Shown here piece by piece: positions 1-8,410 of a stretch of 26,681 nt of DNA. Under the pieces are notes generated by a model, which saw only the letters and a list, made by a program, of their open reading frames with translations, had not been told where the DNA came from and ran no database searches. The first letter of the stretch is position 1. The number at the start of each line of letters is the position of its first letter. The DNA is taken from the NCBI GenBank assembly GCA_040753915.1, contig JBFMDN010000076.1:1-26681 (forward strand). Reading direction: 5' to 3'. The stretch comes from JBFMDN01 sp040753915. GTDB lineage: Bacteria > Desulfobacterota > Desulfomonilia > Desulfomonilales > Desulfomonilaceae. Both the position numbers and the translations under genes were made by a program.

Positions 1-81
1 ACCGCCGAAAGATCCTGCATCCTTCAGGGAAGGAACCCTTTCCACTTTCTTCTCGAATCCGTCATTGCATACCGCAACGGA

Positions 82-942
82 CTACCTGCTCCCTCTCTCG
101 TTTAGGCTTCCCGCTGAACGGTTACGATCCAAGATCATTCGGTAATGGGTAGGAACGAGAGAGGTAAAGGTGATGCGATACCGACCGATAGTCCTCAAGC
201 AGTCTTCAGGATCAAAGCTTACCAGGTTGTAGACGAATACCGGAGCAGTAACAAGGGTGTAAGGAAACGAATACTGTATTGAATTTACATGACACATTGG
301 CATGGCCAGCATCACTTTGTCGGTGGGCCTTACTCCCATGTTGATATTGCTCAGCACGTAATGAGCTATATGACTCTCGTGGGTGCGGACCACCCCCTTC
401 GGTCGGCCCGTAGTACCCGAAGTGTACATGATGTTCCAAACATCATCTCCGTAAACAAAGCGGCTCGGCTCACTCGGAGACGACCCTGCCAGAAGATCCT
501 CGTACCCGATATATCCCTCGGGAACCGGACCGTCTCCCAGATAGACAAATGCATCGCCAGGCACCCGAAGTTTGCTTCTGATGCTATTAATGACCTCCAC
601 AAACGGAGCTTCAACAATAAAGCCTTTGCACTCCGCGTGATTCACTATGTATTCGATCTCCGGTGCAGCCAGGCGGAACATGATCGGAACGACGATCTGA
701 CCGCCCTTGGCACATCCGGCATAAATGTCCATCCACTCTCCACGGTTGTACGAAATGACGGCAAAGGTATCTTTATAACTCACACCCAAGTCTTCCAGAC
801 CATTTGCAAAGCGGTTGGACCTCTCGTTCCACTCTTCGAAGGTCATTTCCCTCGTAACATCCTGCCATCCCAATTTCTTCGGATAGTTGATGGCATTCAT
901 TCGTAGGACAGTTCCGACATGTATCCATTTGCTCCTGCTCAT
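82..942 (-). pseudogene. AMP-dependent acyl-CoA ligase, 3'-truncated (286 aa)
   Basis: This encodes the N-terminal half of an ANL-superfamily CoA ligase, which forms an acyl-adenylate from a carboxylate and ATP. The ATP-binding P-loop (YTSGTTGRPKG, about residues 173-183) and the following PMCHVNS segment are clear. Family members are about 500-550 aa, but this frame ends at a TAG (82-84) soon after LVPTHYRMILD. The A5 YGxTE motif, the TGD motif, the hinge and the catalytic lysine are therefore missing. The last dozen or so residues no longer look like the family, and none of the three frames between the stop and base 1 restores it. It starts at ATG 942, 33 bp after the reductase gene and co-directional with it. 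It is probably a remnant left by recombination; a real short protein or a sequence error is less likely. The rest of the locus lies outside the window. Confidence 0.75.
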
Positions 943-975
943 CTTGAAATCATCTCCGTTCCGTTCACCCTGGAG

Positions 976-1914
976 TTATTCACGCAAATAGCTGTCCTCG
1001 ATTGCCCTCACGAGATTGGTCATGACAGTATAGTAGGGCGTGGGAATGCCCAATTCACGAGCGTATTCCACGACTTTGCCACCAAGGAAATCGATTTCGG
1101 TGGGGGTCTTGTTGGCAACATCGTAGCACATGGAGTCCTTGTGAGCTCCCGCCTTCTCGAGGTAACCCAGGACGTTCCTGATATAGTCTTCCCCGAGGTC
1201 ATATCCCTGAGCCTTTGCCACAGCAAGGACTTCCTTGAAGCAGTTATCCGCAATCTCTCGCGTAGGAGGAAAATTCAGAACTTCTCCCAATGTCCTATCG
1301 GTAACGGCACATATGGAAGCCATGGTGCATTTCATCACCATCTTTCGCCAGACGTACAGCTTGATGTCGTCGACACATTCGGTATCCAAACCGCTCTCGG
1401 TGAACAATGCGGCAATCCGTGCTCCCAGTTCCTTGCTTTGGTCGGTAAGTCCTCCCAGGTGGTTGGGCCGGTTGAAGAAGGCCATTTCCACTTCACCAGG
1501 CCCTCTGACGGAGACTCCGAAGTTCAAAGACATCCTGAAAGCAGCATCGGCGCCGAAGGTCTGAGCAATCACGTCTTCCGTCCCCAGGCCGTTGTGCGTG
1601 CTCACGATCTTTGTTCCGGGCTGAAAGACTTCCTTGAGGTCCTCCAGAACCCGTGCAAGATTAAATGTCTTGGTGGCAAGAAATATCAGATTCGGATTGT
1701 GGGGCTTCATCATTTCAATCCGCTCCACAAACGTGCCGCCCGAAACCTTGTAGCTCAACGCCCCGGAGATGCTGATTCCATTCTGTGCTATATGATCTGC
1801 CAGACCAGGTCGAGGATCCACAAGAATTGTGTTCGGATCCTTGTTGAGCAGGGCCGCAGCCAGGACTGCACCCGTTGCTCCAACTCCAACAACGGCGATT
1901 CTGAGATCATCCAT
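976..1914 (-). CDS. Ketopantoate reductase (PanE/ApbA)-family 2-oxoacid reductase
   Basis: This is a 312-aa soluble NADPH-dependent reductase of the PanE/ApbA fold, near the usual length of about 300 aa. The N-terminus has the dinucleotide motif GVGATG (residues 10-15). The middle has THNGLG, with the conserved Asn. The C-terminal domain has the family lysine in VMKCTM and the end motif DVANKTPTEIDFLGGKVVEYARELG, carrying the conserved Glu. Family members reduce a 2-keto acid to a 2-hydroxy acid, and PanE makes pantoate for CoA synthesis. Here the gene sits between two CoA ligases in a catabolic cluster rather than with panB or panC. A role on a pathway 2-oxoacid is therefore at least as likely as pantoate synthesis, and no symbol is given. 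ATG 1914 has GGGAG upstream. The gap to the preceding ligase gene is 51 bp. Confidence 0.85.
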   Translation of the reverse strand: MDDLRIAVVGVGATGAVLAAALLNKDPNTILVDPRPGLADHIAQNGISISGALSYKVSGGTFVERIEMMKPHNPNLIFLATKTFNLARVLEDLKEVFQPGTKIVSTHNGLGTEDVIAQTFGADAAFRMSLNFGVSVRGPGEVEMAFFNRPNHLGGLTDQSKELGARIAALFTESGLDTECVDDIKLYVWRKMVMKCTMASICAVTDRTLGEVLNFPPTREIADNCFKEVLAVAKAQGYDLGEDYIRNVLGYLEKAGAHKDSMCYDVANKTPTEIDFLGGKVVEYARELGIPTPYYTVMTNLVRAIEDSYLRE

Positions 1915-1965
1915 GGTTCCGATCTCCCTTCACGTCGGATTTGTCACAGTAGTGCGCTGCACTGG

Positions 1966-3522
1966 TCAAGCCTTCGTTTCGCCACTCTTCCCATATTGCT
2001 CTCGGATGACCCGCTTGAGAATTTTGCCGGTCGGGCTCTTGGGGAGTTGCTGAACGAACTCCACGGACCGAGGCTTCTTGTAGCTCGCTATATTCTCTTT
2101 GCAGAGATTGATAATTTCTTCTTCGGATGCTCTCATTCCGTCCTTTAACACGACAAACGCTTTGACAGATTCCCCCCAGTAGTCGTCAGGCACCCCTATG
2201 ACAGCCGCCTCCAGGACCGCCTCATGGGTGTAAATGACCTCTTCGATTTCTCGAGGATAAATGTTCTTACCGCCACTGATGATCATGTCATGCTTGCGGT
2301 CTACTATATAGACGTAGCCTCCTTCATCAAACTTGCCGAAGTCACCCGTATAGAGCCATCCATTCTGAATGGTTCGGGCAGTCTCTTCAGGAAGCCTCCA
2401 GTATCCCAGAGTCATGGCCTCGCTTCGCACAATGATTTCCCCGACTTCGCCCACCGCGACATCATTTCCGTCCAGATCGACTATTCTCATTTCATAATCT
2501 ACCACAGGCTTTCCTGCAGAAGCCAGCCGTGCGATTTGCTCCTCGGATCCTTCCAGCACATGGTCCTCTGGTCTCAGCGCCGCTGTGCATGGTCCGGTCT
2601 CCGTCTGCCCATAGAGCTGACAGAACTGGCACTTAAACCTGCTCATAGCCTTCTTCAGTAATTCCACCGGCATCGGAGAAGCCGCATAGCTCAATAACCT
2701 GAACCGACTCAGATCGAAGTTCTCAATGTCCTCCACCTGGAGCATAGCATTTATCATGGTTGGAACAAACTGACAGGTCGTGATCCCTTCCTTGGATAGC
2801 AACTCCAGAATTCCCCTGGGATCGAAACTGCCTTCTCTTCTAATAACAATGGTGTTGGACATGAGGATGTGTCGCAAGTTGTCCGCAAACGTCACGTGAT
2901 AAAAGGGAAAAAGAAGCAAAGCCCGATCGTCATATCTGATGCCGATCTCCAGGGCGCTGCTCATCATGTTTATCAGGTCGTGACGATGGGTTCTCATAGC
3001 ACCCTTGGGTCGCCCTGTGGTACCGGAAGTGAGGAAAATGCTGATTAGATCGTCATCAGAAATGCTTACGTCCGGTTCTGTGTTCTCTCCTGTCTCGACT
3101 AGATCGTCATACCGTGCGAAATTCCCGGAATCGCTATCGAGGGTTATGAAGAATTCAGTGGATTTCATCTCTGATGAGATCGATTGCACGACTTCACTGA
3201 AATCGGGAGCAAAGATGAGAAACCGGGGCTCTATGTAATCGAAAATCTGCACCAGTTCCTTCCGCTTCAGGAGGTTATTGATAGGCACAAAGATGCCACC
3301 TGACTTTGCGCAGGCAAAATACGCCTCGATGAATTCAGGACAGTTGTGCACGAGCACCGCAACTCGGTCCCCTTTAGCAAGCCCCATCTTCAGGAGGCTG
3401 TTTGCCAAGCAATTGACTCGTTGATTCAGTTCGGCATAAGTTATCCGATTGTCCCGGAAGACCAAGGCAGTCTTATCCGAGAAGTTGGAAGCGCTTCTTC
3501 TCAAGACGTTTCCGACACCCAT
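1966..3522 (-). CDS. AMP-dependent acyl-CoA ligase (fatty/aromatic acid-CoA ligase type)
   Basis: This is a complete 518-aa ANL-superfamily CoA ligase, which converts a carboxylate, ATP and CoA to acyl-CoA, AMP and PPi. All landmarks are present: P-loop LTSGTTGRPKG (164-174), FPFYHV (205-210), YGQTETG (304-310), YTGD (391-394), hinge and A8 loop DRKHDMIISGGKNIYP (408-423), and the acylation lysine K500 in SPTGKILKR. The best general match is the class I long-chain/aryl ligases, but the acyl-pocket residues do not allow a substrate to be named. ATG 3522 has AGGAGG about 9 nt upstream. A 120-bp gap with a stem-loop separates it from the receiver gene before it. Being complete, it is the likely working ligase for the acid imported by the neighbouring TRAP system and the donor of substrate to the acyl-CoA dehydrogenase. 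Confidence 0.93.
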   Translation of the reverse strand: MGVGNVLRRSASNFSDKTALVFRDNRITYAELNQRVNCLANSLLKMGLAKGDRVAVLVHNCPEFIEAYFACAKSGGIFVPINNLLKRKELVQIFDYIEPRFLIFAPDFSEVVQSISSEMKSTEFFITLDSDSGNFARYDDLVETGENTEPDVSISDDDLISIFLTSGTTGRPKGAMRTHRHDLINMMSSALEIGIRYDDRALLLFPFYHVTFADNLRHILMSNTIVIRREGSFDPRGILELLSKEGITTCQFVPTMINAMLQVEDIENFDLSRFRLLSYAASPMPVELLKKAMSRFKCQFCQLYGQTETGPCTAALRPEDHVLEGSEEQIARLASAGKPVVDYEMRIVDLDGNDVAVGEVGEIIVRSEAMTLGYWRLPEETARTIQNGWLYTGDFGKFDEGGYVYIVDRKHDMIISGGKNIYPREIEEVIYTHEAVLEAAVIGVPDDYWGESVKAFVVLKDGMRASEEEIINLCKENIASYKKPRSVEFVQQLPKSPTGKILKRVIREQYGKSGETKA

Positions 3523-3597
3523 ATGCGTGGCCTCCTCTTGGATTTCACCTGTATCGTAAACGAAGTCCAGAATCTGTTTTCTAACACGATGCCGATC

Positions 3598-3631
3598 CGG
3601 CGGTGCCCATCCGGTTTCAGGGGCACCACCG
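3598..3631 (-). other. Intercistronic stem-loop (receiver gene / CoA ligase)
   Basis: The arms CGGCGGTGCCC (3598-3608) and GGGCACCACCG (3621-3631) pair over 11 positions, including one G-T wobble, around a 12-nt loop. No T-tract follows in the direction of transcription. It therefore looks more like an mRNA processing or stability element, or an attenuator, than a standard intrinsic terminator. Confidence 0.55.
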
Positions 3632-3642
3632 CTTGAGCGAGA

Positions 3643-4122
3643 TCAGTAAAAGGTCTTCGGGAATTTCAACTTCTCATCATCCCACAATGGGCCCAGCTTT
3701 TCCTTGAAGAAGGGACCGAGGCGCTTGAACAGTTTAGCCCAGTGAGTTTGCCCTTGTTCCAGGCCATCGAGTATTTCGGCCACGAGCTCAGATAACCGCG
3801 GAAGCTCCTCCTTCGGAATAAAGGACACTGCCCCCAACCTTATTGCCCGATTGAGGCTTTCCATATTAATTGCATGAGCAGTCAGCATGGCCGCGGGCAG
3901 CTTTCTTGCCCGACACGCTTCGAGAAGGGCGAATCCGTTCACACCCATGATATCTAAGATGACGAGGTCAAAGGACTCTGAAGCAATAAGCGTGCTGGCC
4001 TCCTCAAAACTCTCCACCCCGACGACTTCACACATGTCAAGGCCGTCTTTCACAGTCGCGAGGACATCGGCCTCGTCATCAACCACGAGAATCCGCTTGC
4101 CTTCTAATATTTGCGGCTCCAT
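3643..4122 (-). CDS. Receiver-only response regulator (CheY-like) with C-terminal tail
   Basis: This 159-aa protein has one phosphoacceptor receiver domain (about residues 9-125). It shows the acidic pair D15/D16 in LVVDDE, the phosphoacceptor D57 in LVILDIMG, T81 in AMLTAHA, and K104 in FIPKEEL, so the phosphorylation site looks intact. No DNA-binding or enzymatic output domain follows. There is only a tail of about 30 residues rich in Lys, Phe, Leu and Trp (HWAKLFKRLGPFFKEKLGP and onward). No histidine kinase lies in the window. It sits between the acyl-CoA dehydrogenase (102-bp gap) and the CoA ligase (120-bp gap), so it is probably co-transcribed with catabolic enzymes. It may signal by protein-protein contact, perhaps with an enzyme or kinase encoded elsewhere; this is inference. 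ATG 4122 is preceded by GGGAGGATGAA. Confidence 0.88.
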   Translation of the reverse strand: MEPQILEGKRILVVDDEADVLATVKDGLDMCEVVGVESFEEASTLIASESFDLVILDIMGVNGFALLEACRARKLPAAMLTAHAINMESLNRAIRLGAVSFIPKEELPRLSELVAEILDGLEQGQTHWAKLFKRLGPFFKEKLGPLWDDEKLKFPKTFY

Positions 4123-4224
4123 TTCATCCTCCCGTTCGAAACTCCGGGCTGCTCCATGGCGCTTTTCTCAAGCAAAAATCGTTCACGGCTTCTGTGACAT
4201 TTCCAGCTACAACCGGACACGGCA

Positions 4225-5364
4225 TTACGGATCCAGCCCCAAACTGCGGCTAATGATCAGCTTCATGATTTCGCTTGTTCCGGCGAAAATCGACAAGCAC
4301 CGGACATCTCGATATATCTTGCAGACCCGGTATTCTTCCATGTACCCATAACCGCCGTGCAACTGGACAGCCTGATATGCGATTCGATTCACCATCTCTC
4401 CGAGCCAATACTTGGCCATGGAAACCTTCTGAACGATGTTCTTTCCTTCAATGTGGTCCCTTATGAGAGTATCGAGGAATGTGCGTCCCAGTTGAACCTC
4501 TGTGGCCATATCAGCCAGTCTGAAAGCGTTATACTGAAAATTTCCGATGCGCTTCCCAAACGCCTCACGCACTTTCACATAGTTGAGGGCCTCCTTCAAG
4601 GCTTCTTCTGCCAGAACCTGGCATTTGATCGAGACTTCCAGCCGCTCCTGCTGAAGCTTCTCCATCATGTACTTGAAGCCTTTGCCCTCCTCCCCAAGCA
4701 AGTTTGAGCAGGGAACCCGGCAATCGTCGAAGAACAGCTCTGCAGTATCCTGCATGTGATAGCCCATTTTTTCCAATTTGCGGCCACGGTGAAATCCCGG
4801 CGCGTCCTTATCGACGAGGATGAGACTGATACCGCGGTGGCGGGCCTCCGGATCGGTCTTGACAGCCAAGACTATGACGTCCGCAAAGTATCCATTGGTA
4901 ATGAAAGTCTTCTGCCCGTTGATCACATAGGAATCCCCGTCTTTGACCGCTCGCGTACGAATGGCGGCAAGGTCGGACCCGGCGTTGGGCTCGGTCAGCC
5001 CGATGGCCGTAATCACCTCGCCGGACGTACATCCCGGCAACCATCTGTCCTTCAGCTCGGGGGAAGCATAAGAATAGATGTACGGGGTGGCCACATCGCT
5101 GTGCAATGGGACTTCTACTCCGTACCCGTTTCCCCGCAACAGCTCCTCGTTAATGATGACAGAGTATTCAAATCCTAATCCCAGACCTCCATATTGCTCC
5201 GGGAGCCAGGGACACAGGTACCCCTGCTCTCCCATCTTCAGCCACAACTCTCGTGGCACGGCACGCTCCTTCTCCCATTCGGAGACATTCGGCGTGATTT
5301 CCCTGGCCACGAATTTGCGGAATGAATCCCGAAAGATCTGGTGCTCTTCGCTGTCGAATGTCAT
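4225..5364 (-). CDS. Acyl-CoA dehydrogenase, LCAD/IVD-type catalytic base
   Basis: This FAD enzyme introduces a 2,3-double bond into an acyl-CoA and passes electrons to ETF (no etfAB in the window). It is about 379 aa, the normal size. It shows ITAIGLTEPNAGSD and the FAD/substrate segment INGQKTFITNG, then YVKVREAFGKRIGNFQ and QAVQLHGGYGYMEEY. The position that carries the catalytic Glu in medium-chain enzymes (YEGTS) reads FAGTS here. The alternative Glu used by long-chain and isovaleryl-CoA dehydrogenases is present in LQQERLEV, so the enzyme is probably active with its base in helix G. ATG 5364 was chosen because GGAG lies 6 nt upstream; an in-frame TTG at 5376 would add four residues. It lies 46 bp after dctM. 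Confidence 0.92.
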   Translation of the reverse strand: MTFDSEEHQIFRDSFRKFVAREITPNVSEWEKERAVPRELWLKMGEQGYLCPWLPEQYGGLGLGFEYSVIINEELLRGNGYGVEVPLHSDVATPYIYSYASPELKDRWLPGCTSGEVITAIGLTEPNAGSDLAAIRTRAVKDGDSYVINGQKTFITNGYFADVIVLAVKTDPEARHRGISLILVDKDAPGFHRGRKLEKMGYHMQDTAELFFDDCRVPCSNLLGEEGKGFKYMMEKLQQERLEVSIKCQVLAEEALKEALNYVKVREAFGKRIGNFQYNAFRLADMATEVQLGRTFLDTLIRDHIEGKNIVQKVSMAKYWLGEMVNRIAYQAVQLHGGYGYMEEYRVCKIYRDVRCLSIFAGTSEIMKLIISRSLGLDP

Positions 5365-5410
5365 CTGGTTCTCCAATCCACCTTTTTCTCTTCACATCGC
5401 AGCATGAGCA

Positions 5411-6712
5411 CTATTCCATCAGCACGACCGGCAGATAGGTCACCAACTGTGGGAACAGAAACAACAATACCATGCATGCGATCATTGATATGAGGAAGGG
5501 GTACACGCCCCTGTAAATCAACCCTAGTGATTCTTTTGTGATGTTCTTCACCACAAATACGCAGATGGCAACTGGTGGTATGACGGAGCCGATACACACG
5601 GTGCAGGCGACCATGATTCCAGCCCACAAGGGGTCATAGCCCATTTTCAGGATCATTGGATAGAAAATGGGAGTAGCCAGGATCATAAACGCCAGGTCAT
5701 CAATGAAGGAGCCTCCCAAGAGATAGACCAAGAGGATAATAATTATGATGACGGTTTTGGGTAACGGAAGGCCCAGAATCCAGTCTGCCGCTGCCTGAGG
5801 GATGTTGGTGACCGCAATGAAGTGGCCCAGCACTGCAGAGAATGCAATGAGCAGGAGCACCATGCACGCGGTGCGTAGCGCCTCTCTGAGGGATCGAACA
5901 TACCCTTTGAACGTGATGTCTCTCTTCAGCATACACAACACGAGCACTGCAAAGGCGCCTATGCTTCCCGCTTCGGTGGGCGTGAAGAACCCGTTCATGA
6001 GGCCACCTATGAGAATGAGAAAGATGGCTATAGGCCATGCTACATCAGGCAGAGATTTCCACCTCTCCTGCCAGGAAAACCTCGAGCTTCTCGGTCCCAG
6101 ATTGGGGTTAATCTTGCACCATCCCAGGATCACGAGGATAAAGAAGGAAGACATAATGAGGCCGGGAACAATCCCTGCCATAAACAGCTTTCCGATCGAC
6201 TGCTGGGTGAGAATCCCGAACACGATCAGCGTAATACTGGGCGGGAGGAGAACCCCCAGCGTGCCAACTGTGGCGACAATGCCGGTAGCCAGTTTCTTGC
6301 TGTAGCCAAAGCGCTCCATCTCGGGGATAGCCACGCTCGCGAAGGTGGCAGACGTAGCCACCACCGATCCGCAGATGGCCTTGAAGACTGTCGCCCCCAT
6401 CACTGTTGCTACTGCCAGCCCTCCTGGAATGTGTCCCAAGAATTTGTGATTGGTGTCGTACAACCGCTTTGCGATGCCGGCGTTGAATGCGATTTGTCCC
6501 ATCAGAACGAAGAGAGGTATGGCGGTCAAACCGTAAGAAGCCAAGGAGTCGAGAAAATCGTTGGCCAGAAGGGAAAGGGCTACACTAAAGCCGTTAAGCA
6601 TTGCAAAGCCAACGAATCCTACCGCTGCCATTGCAAAGGCCAACTCGATCCCGGTCAAGAACAAAGCCAGCAGGATAAGCAGTGCTATCAAGCCGAATGC
6701 TACATCACTCAT
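5411..6712 (-). CDS. dctM: TRAP transporter large membrane subunit DctM
   Basis: This is the 433-aa ion-coupled permease of a tripartite ATP-independent periplasmic transporter, with about 12 hydrophobic segments and the expected length. Family landmarks are AIPLFVLMGQIAFNAG, GAT.FKAICGSVVATSATFASVAIPEMERFGYSKKLATG and GTLGVLLPPSITLIVFG. It couples Na+ or H+ entry to uptake of a carboxylate delivered by DctP. ATG 6712 has GGAG 6 nt upstream; an in-frame TTG at 6724 is less favourable. Its start overlaps the dctQ stop by 8 bp (ATGAGTGA), which indicates translational coupling. The transporter lies between the FAD/Fe-S dehydrogenase genes and the acyl-CoA genes, so it very likely imports the substrate of the cluster. 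Confidence 0.94.
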   Translation of the reverse strand: MSDVAFGLIALLILLALFLTGIELAFAMAAVGFVGFAMLNGFSVALSLLANDFLDSLASYGLTAIPLFVLMGQIAFNAGIAKRLYDTNHKFLGHIPGGLAVATVMGATVFKAICGSVVATSATFASVAIPEMERFGYSKKLATGIVATVGTLGVLLPPSITLIVFGILTQQSIGKLFMAGIVPGLIMSSFFILVILGWCKINPNLGPRSSRFSWQERWKSLPDVAWPIAIFLILIGGLMNGFFTPTEAGSIGAFAVLVLCMLKRDITFKGYVRSLREALRTACMVLLLIAFSAVLGHFIAVTNIPQAAADWILGLPLPKTVIIIIILLVYLLGGSFIDDLAFMILATPIFYPMILKMGYDPLWAGIMVACTVCIGSVIPPVAICVFVVKNITKESLGLIYRGVYPFLISMIACMVLLFLFPQLVTYLPVVLME

Positions 6713-7190
6713 GCTCCGCTCCAAGTCTCACCTGAAGAATGTCCACAAAGAGCACAAGGCATTCTACCAGGCAACAGAACGACAGCCCGTAAGCGACCGG
6801 ATAGTATGGTACCTGTAAAGTGAGAGAGACCTCTCCGGTCTTGTAAAGGTCATTCCCCTTCTCGAAAAGAGCCCATGTTAGAAGAACAAAGATTCCAATG
6901 CCTATGAGTCTGTTCAGAATGAAAAGCACGGCCTTCTTTCGGGCTGAAAGCGCTTGGATGACGAGGTCTACATTCACGTGAGCGCCATCGAAAGTGCTCT
7001 GTGCGAGAGCAAATCCAGTTACCAGCGCCCCGGCAAAGGACATCAGCTCGAATGTGCCCGTTAGCGGCCGGCCAAGGTATCGTAGGATGACGTCAAACAC
7101 GGTAAGGAGCATCATGACGGTGAGGAGCAACGCCCCGGCCACGTTCAGGGTGCTGCTGAATCCCCTTGCTACGCGAAGAAATCCTTGCAT
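6705..7190 (-). CDS. dctQ: TRAP transporter small membrane subunit DctQ
   Basis: This 161-aa membrane protein has about four hydrophobic helices. It carries the small-subunit signature: FDVILRYLGRPLTGTFELMSFAGALVTGFALAQ followed by a short basic/charged stretch and DGAHVNVDLVIQALSARKK. DctQ scaffolds DctM in the inner membrane. ATG 7190 has GGGAG about 6 nt upstream. It lies 80 bp after dctP with a stem-loop in the gap, and its stop overlaps the dctM start. Confidence 0.92.
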   Translation of the reverse strand: MQGFLRVARGFSSTLNVAGALLLTVMMLLTVFDVILRYLGRPLTGTFELMSFAGALVTGFALAQSTFDGAHVNVDLVIQALSARKKAVLFILNRLIGIGIFVLLTWALFEKGNDLYKTGEVSLTLQVPYYPVAYGLSFCCLVECLVLFVDILQVRLGAEHE

Positions 7191-7227
7191 TTTTACTCCC
7201 GCCTCTCCTGTGCACCAGTGGGCCGAA

Positions 7228-7256
7228 GGAACTGCCCGTGGGCTTGGGGCAGTTCC
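7228..7256 (-). other. Perfect 10-bp stem-loop between dctP and dctQ
   Basis: GGAACTGCCC (7228-7237) and GGGCAGTTCC (7247-7256) are perfect reverse complements separated by 9 nt. There is no T-run, so it is not a classic terminator. Stem-loops after binding-protein genes commonly stabilise the upstream message and keep the periplasmic component in excess over the membrane subunits. That role is inferred here. Confidence 0.6.
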
Positions 7257-7270
7257 CGGCGTTTTTCCCC

Positions 7271-8302
7271 CTATTTCCTGTGCCGCTTGGAAGCCTCGAG
7301 AAGGAAGCTCACGGCTTCTTCGCCGGGTAAACCTTTGGCCTTCATATCTTTGACGTACGCATCAACGAGAGGTTTGGCACCTTTGTCAAACCAGCGAGCC
7401 TGCTCTTCCGGGCTGAGGGAGATTATCTTCACTCCTCTTTGCACCAGCCACTCCCTTCCCGCAGCATTTATATCGGTCCACATCTTTCCGTATTTCTCGA
7501 TATATTCCCGACTCATCTCGTCAACGATCTTCTGGACATCGGGTGGGAGTGACGCCCACGTCTTCTTGTTCATCATGACCACAAAGGCCGCGCCAAATGC
7601 CGTATTCTGATTATCCGTGCTATACTTGATGTGCTCTCCTGTGCGGAACCCCTGCAATGCTTCACAGCTCGACATCAATCCATCTACGACACCCTTGGCG
7701 AGGGCATCATAGACTTCCGGCATGGGCATGGCTACAGGTGCTCCCCCCAACAGCCCCACGAATTTGGCGTTGGAGCCAAAACACCTGAGCTTCAGTCCTT
7801 GTATATCCTCCAGCTTTTCAACCGGCTTCGTTTTTGTATGGAGCAGTCCTTCCGGCATGACGTGGAACCACAATACCTTTACGTCATCAAATTCCTTGGG
7901 TTTGAATTTCTCGTAGAGCTCATTTGCTATGACGGTCGGGCCGGCCCCCGGGGGCAAGCCTATCGGCAGATCCAGGACCTGGGAAAAGGGGAATCTGCCC
8001 ATAGTGTAGCCCAAAACGTGATTGCCCACATCCGCAATCCCCTTCACTACTGCGTCGTAGGACTGTGCTGAAGGAACCAGCGTTCCACCGGCGTAGTAGT
8101 TTACTTTTACCTTGCCGCCAGAGCGCTTCTCCAGTTCCTGCCCCCACCCCTGCAAGAGGACGTCCTGCTTGTGGCCAACGGGGAACCAGTTGCTGACTTT
8201 GAGGGTTATCACCTTTTCTTCAGCAAAGCTTACCGTTGCGATCATGCAGGTGACGGCAAATAACGAAAGCACGAGGAGCTGGATGCTCAGTGATCGTTTC
8301 AT
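7271..8302 (-). CDS. dctP: TRAP transporter periplasmic substrate-binding protein DctP
   Basis: This 343-aa periplasmic solute receptor feeds the DctQM permease. It has a Sec signal peptide (MKRSL, hydrophobic core, probable cleavage after SFA at about residue 27). The mature DctP fold follows: VNYYAGGTLVPSAQSYDAVVKGIADVG, then GLKLRCFGSNAKF with the conserved carboxylate-binding arginine (R173), then LAKGVVDGLMSS. This pattern indicates an organic acid ligand, but not which one. ATG 8302 was chosen for its strong AAGGAGG 6-7 nt upstream and immediate signal peptide. The frame is open further upstream to about 8551, but that stretch is not protein-like. A 232-bp leader with nested inverted repeats precedes the gene, so it may have its own control. 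Confidence 0.94.
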   Translation of the reverse strand: MKRSLSIQLLVLSLFAVTCMIATVSFAEEKVITLKVSNWFPVGHKQDVLLQGWGQELEKRSGGKVKVNYYAGGTLVPSAQSYDAVVKGIADVGNHVLGYTMGRFPFSQVLDLPIGLPPGAGPTVIANELYEKFKPKEFDDVKVLWFHVMPEGLLHTKTKPVEKLEDIQGLKLRCFGSNAKFVGLLGGAPVAMPMPEVYDALAKGVVDGLMSSCEALQGFRTGEHIKYSTDNQNTAFGAAFVVMMNKKTWASLPPDVQKIVDEMSREYIEKYGKMWTDINAAGREWLVQRGVKIISLSPEEQARWFDKGAKPLVDAYVKDMKAKGLPGEEAVSFLLEASKRHRK

Positions 8303-8410
8303 GAAATCCTCCTTCTTTCGGGTTGCTTTTCCCTGACCTCGAGATTCTGTTACGAAACGGACATGCAAGCGACACGGCTGTTGGCAGGAAAGGGCTGCAG
8401 TCGTCTTATC

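Noticed and set aside
1..84. Simple frameshift explaining the truncated CoA ligase
   Set aside because: I translated all three minus-strand frames to the window edge and none resumes CoA-ligase sequence.
919..2148. Long open frame on the plus strand (409 codons)
   Set aside because: It lies opposite the reductase and CoA-ligase genes, has no recognisable domain, is rich in Cys/His and lacks a sensible ribosome binding site. It is a shadow of real genes.
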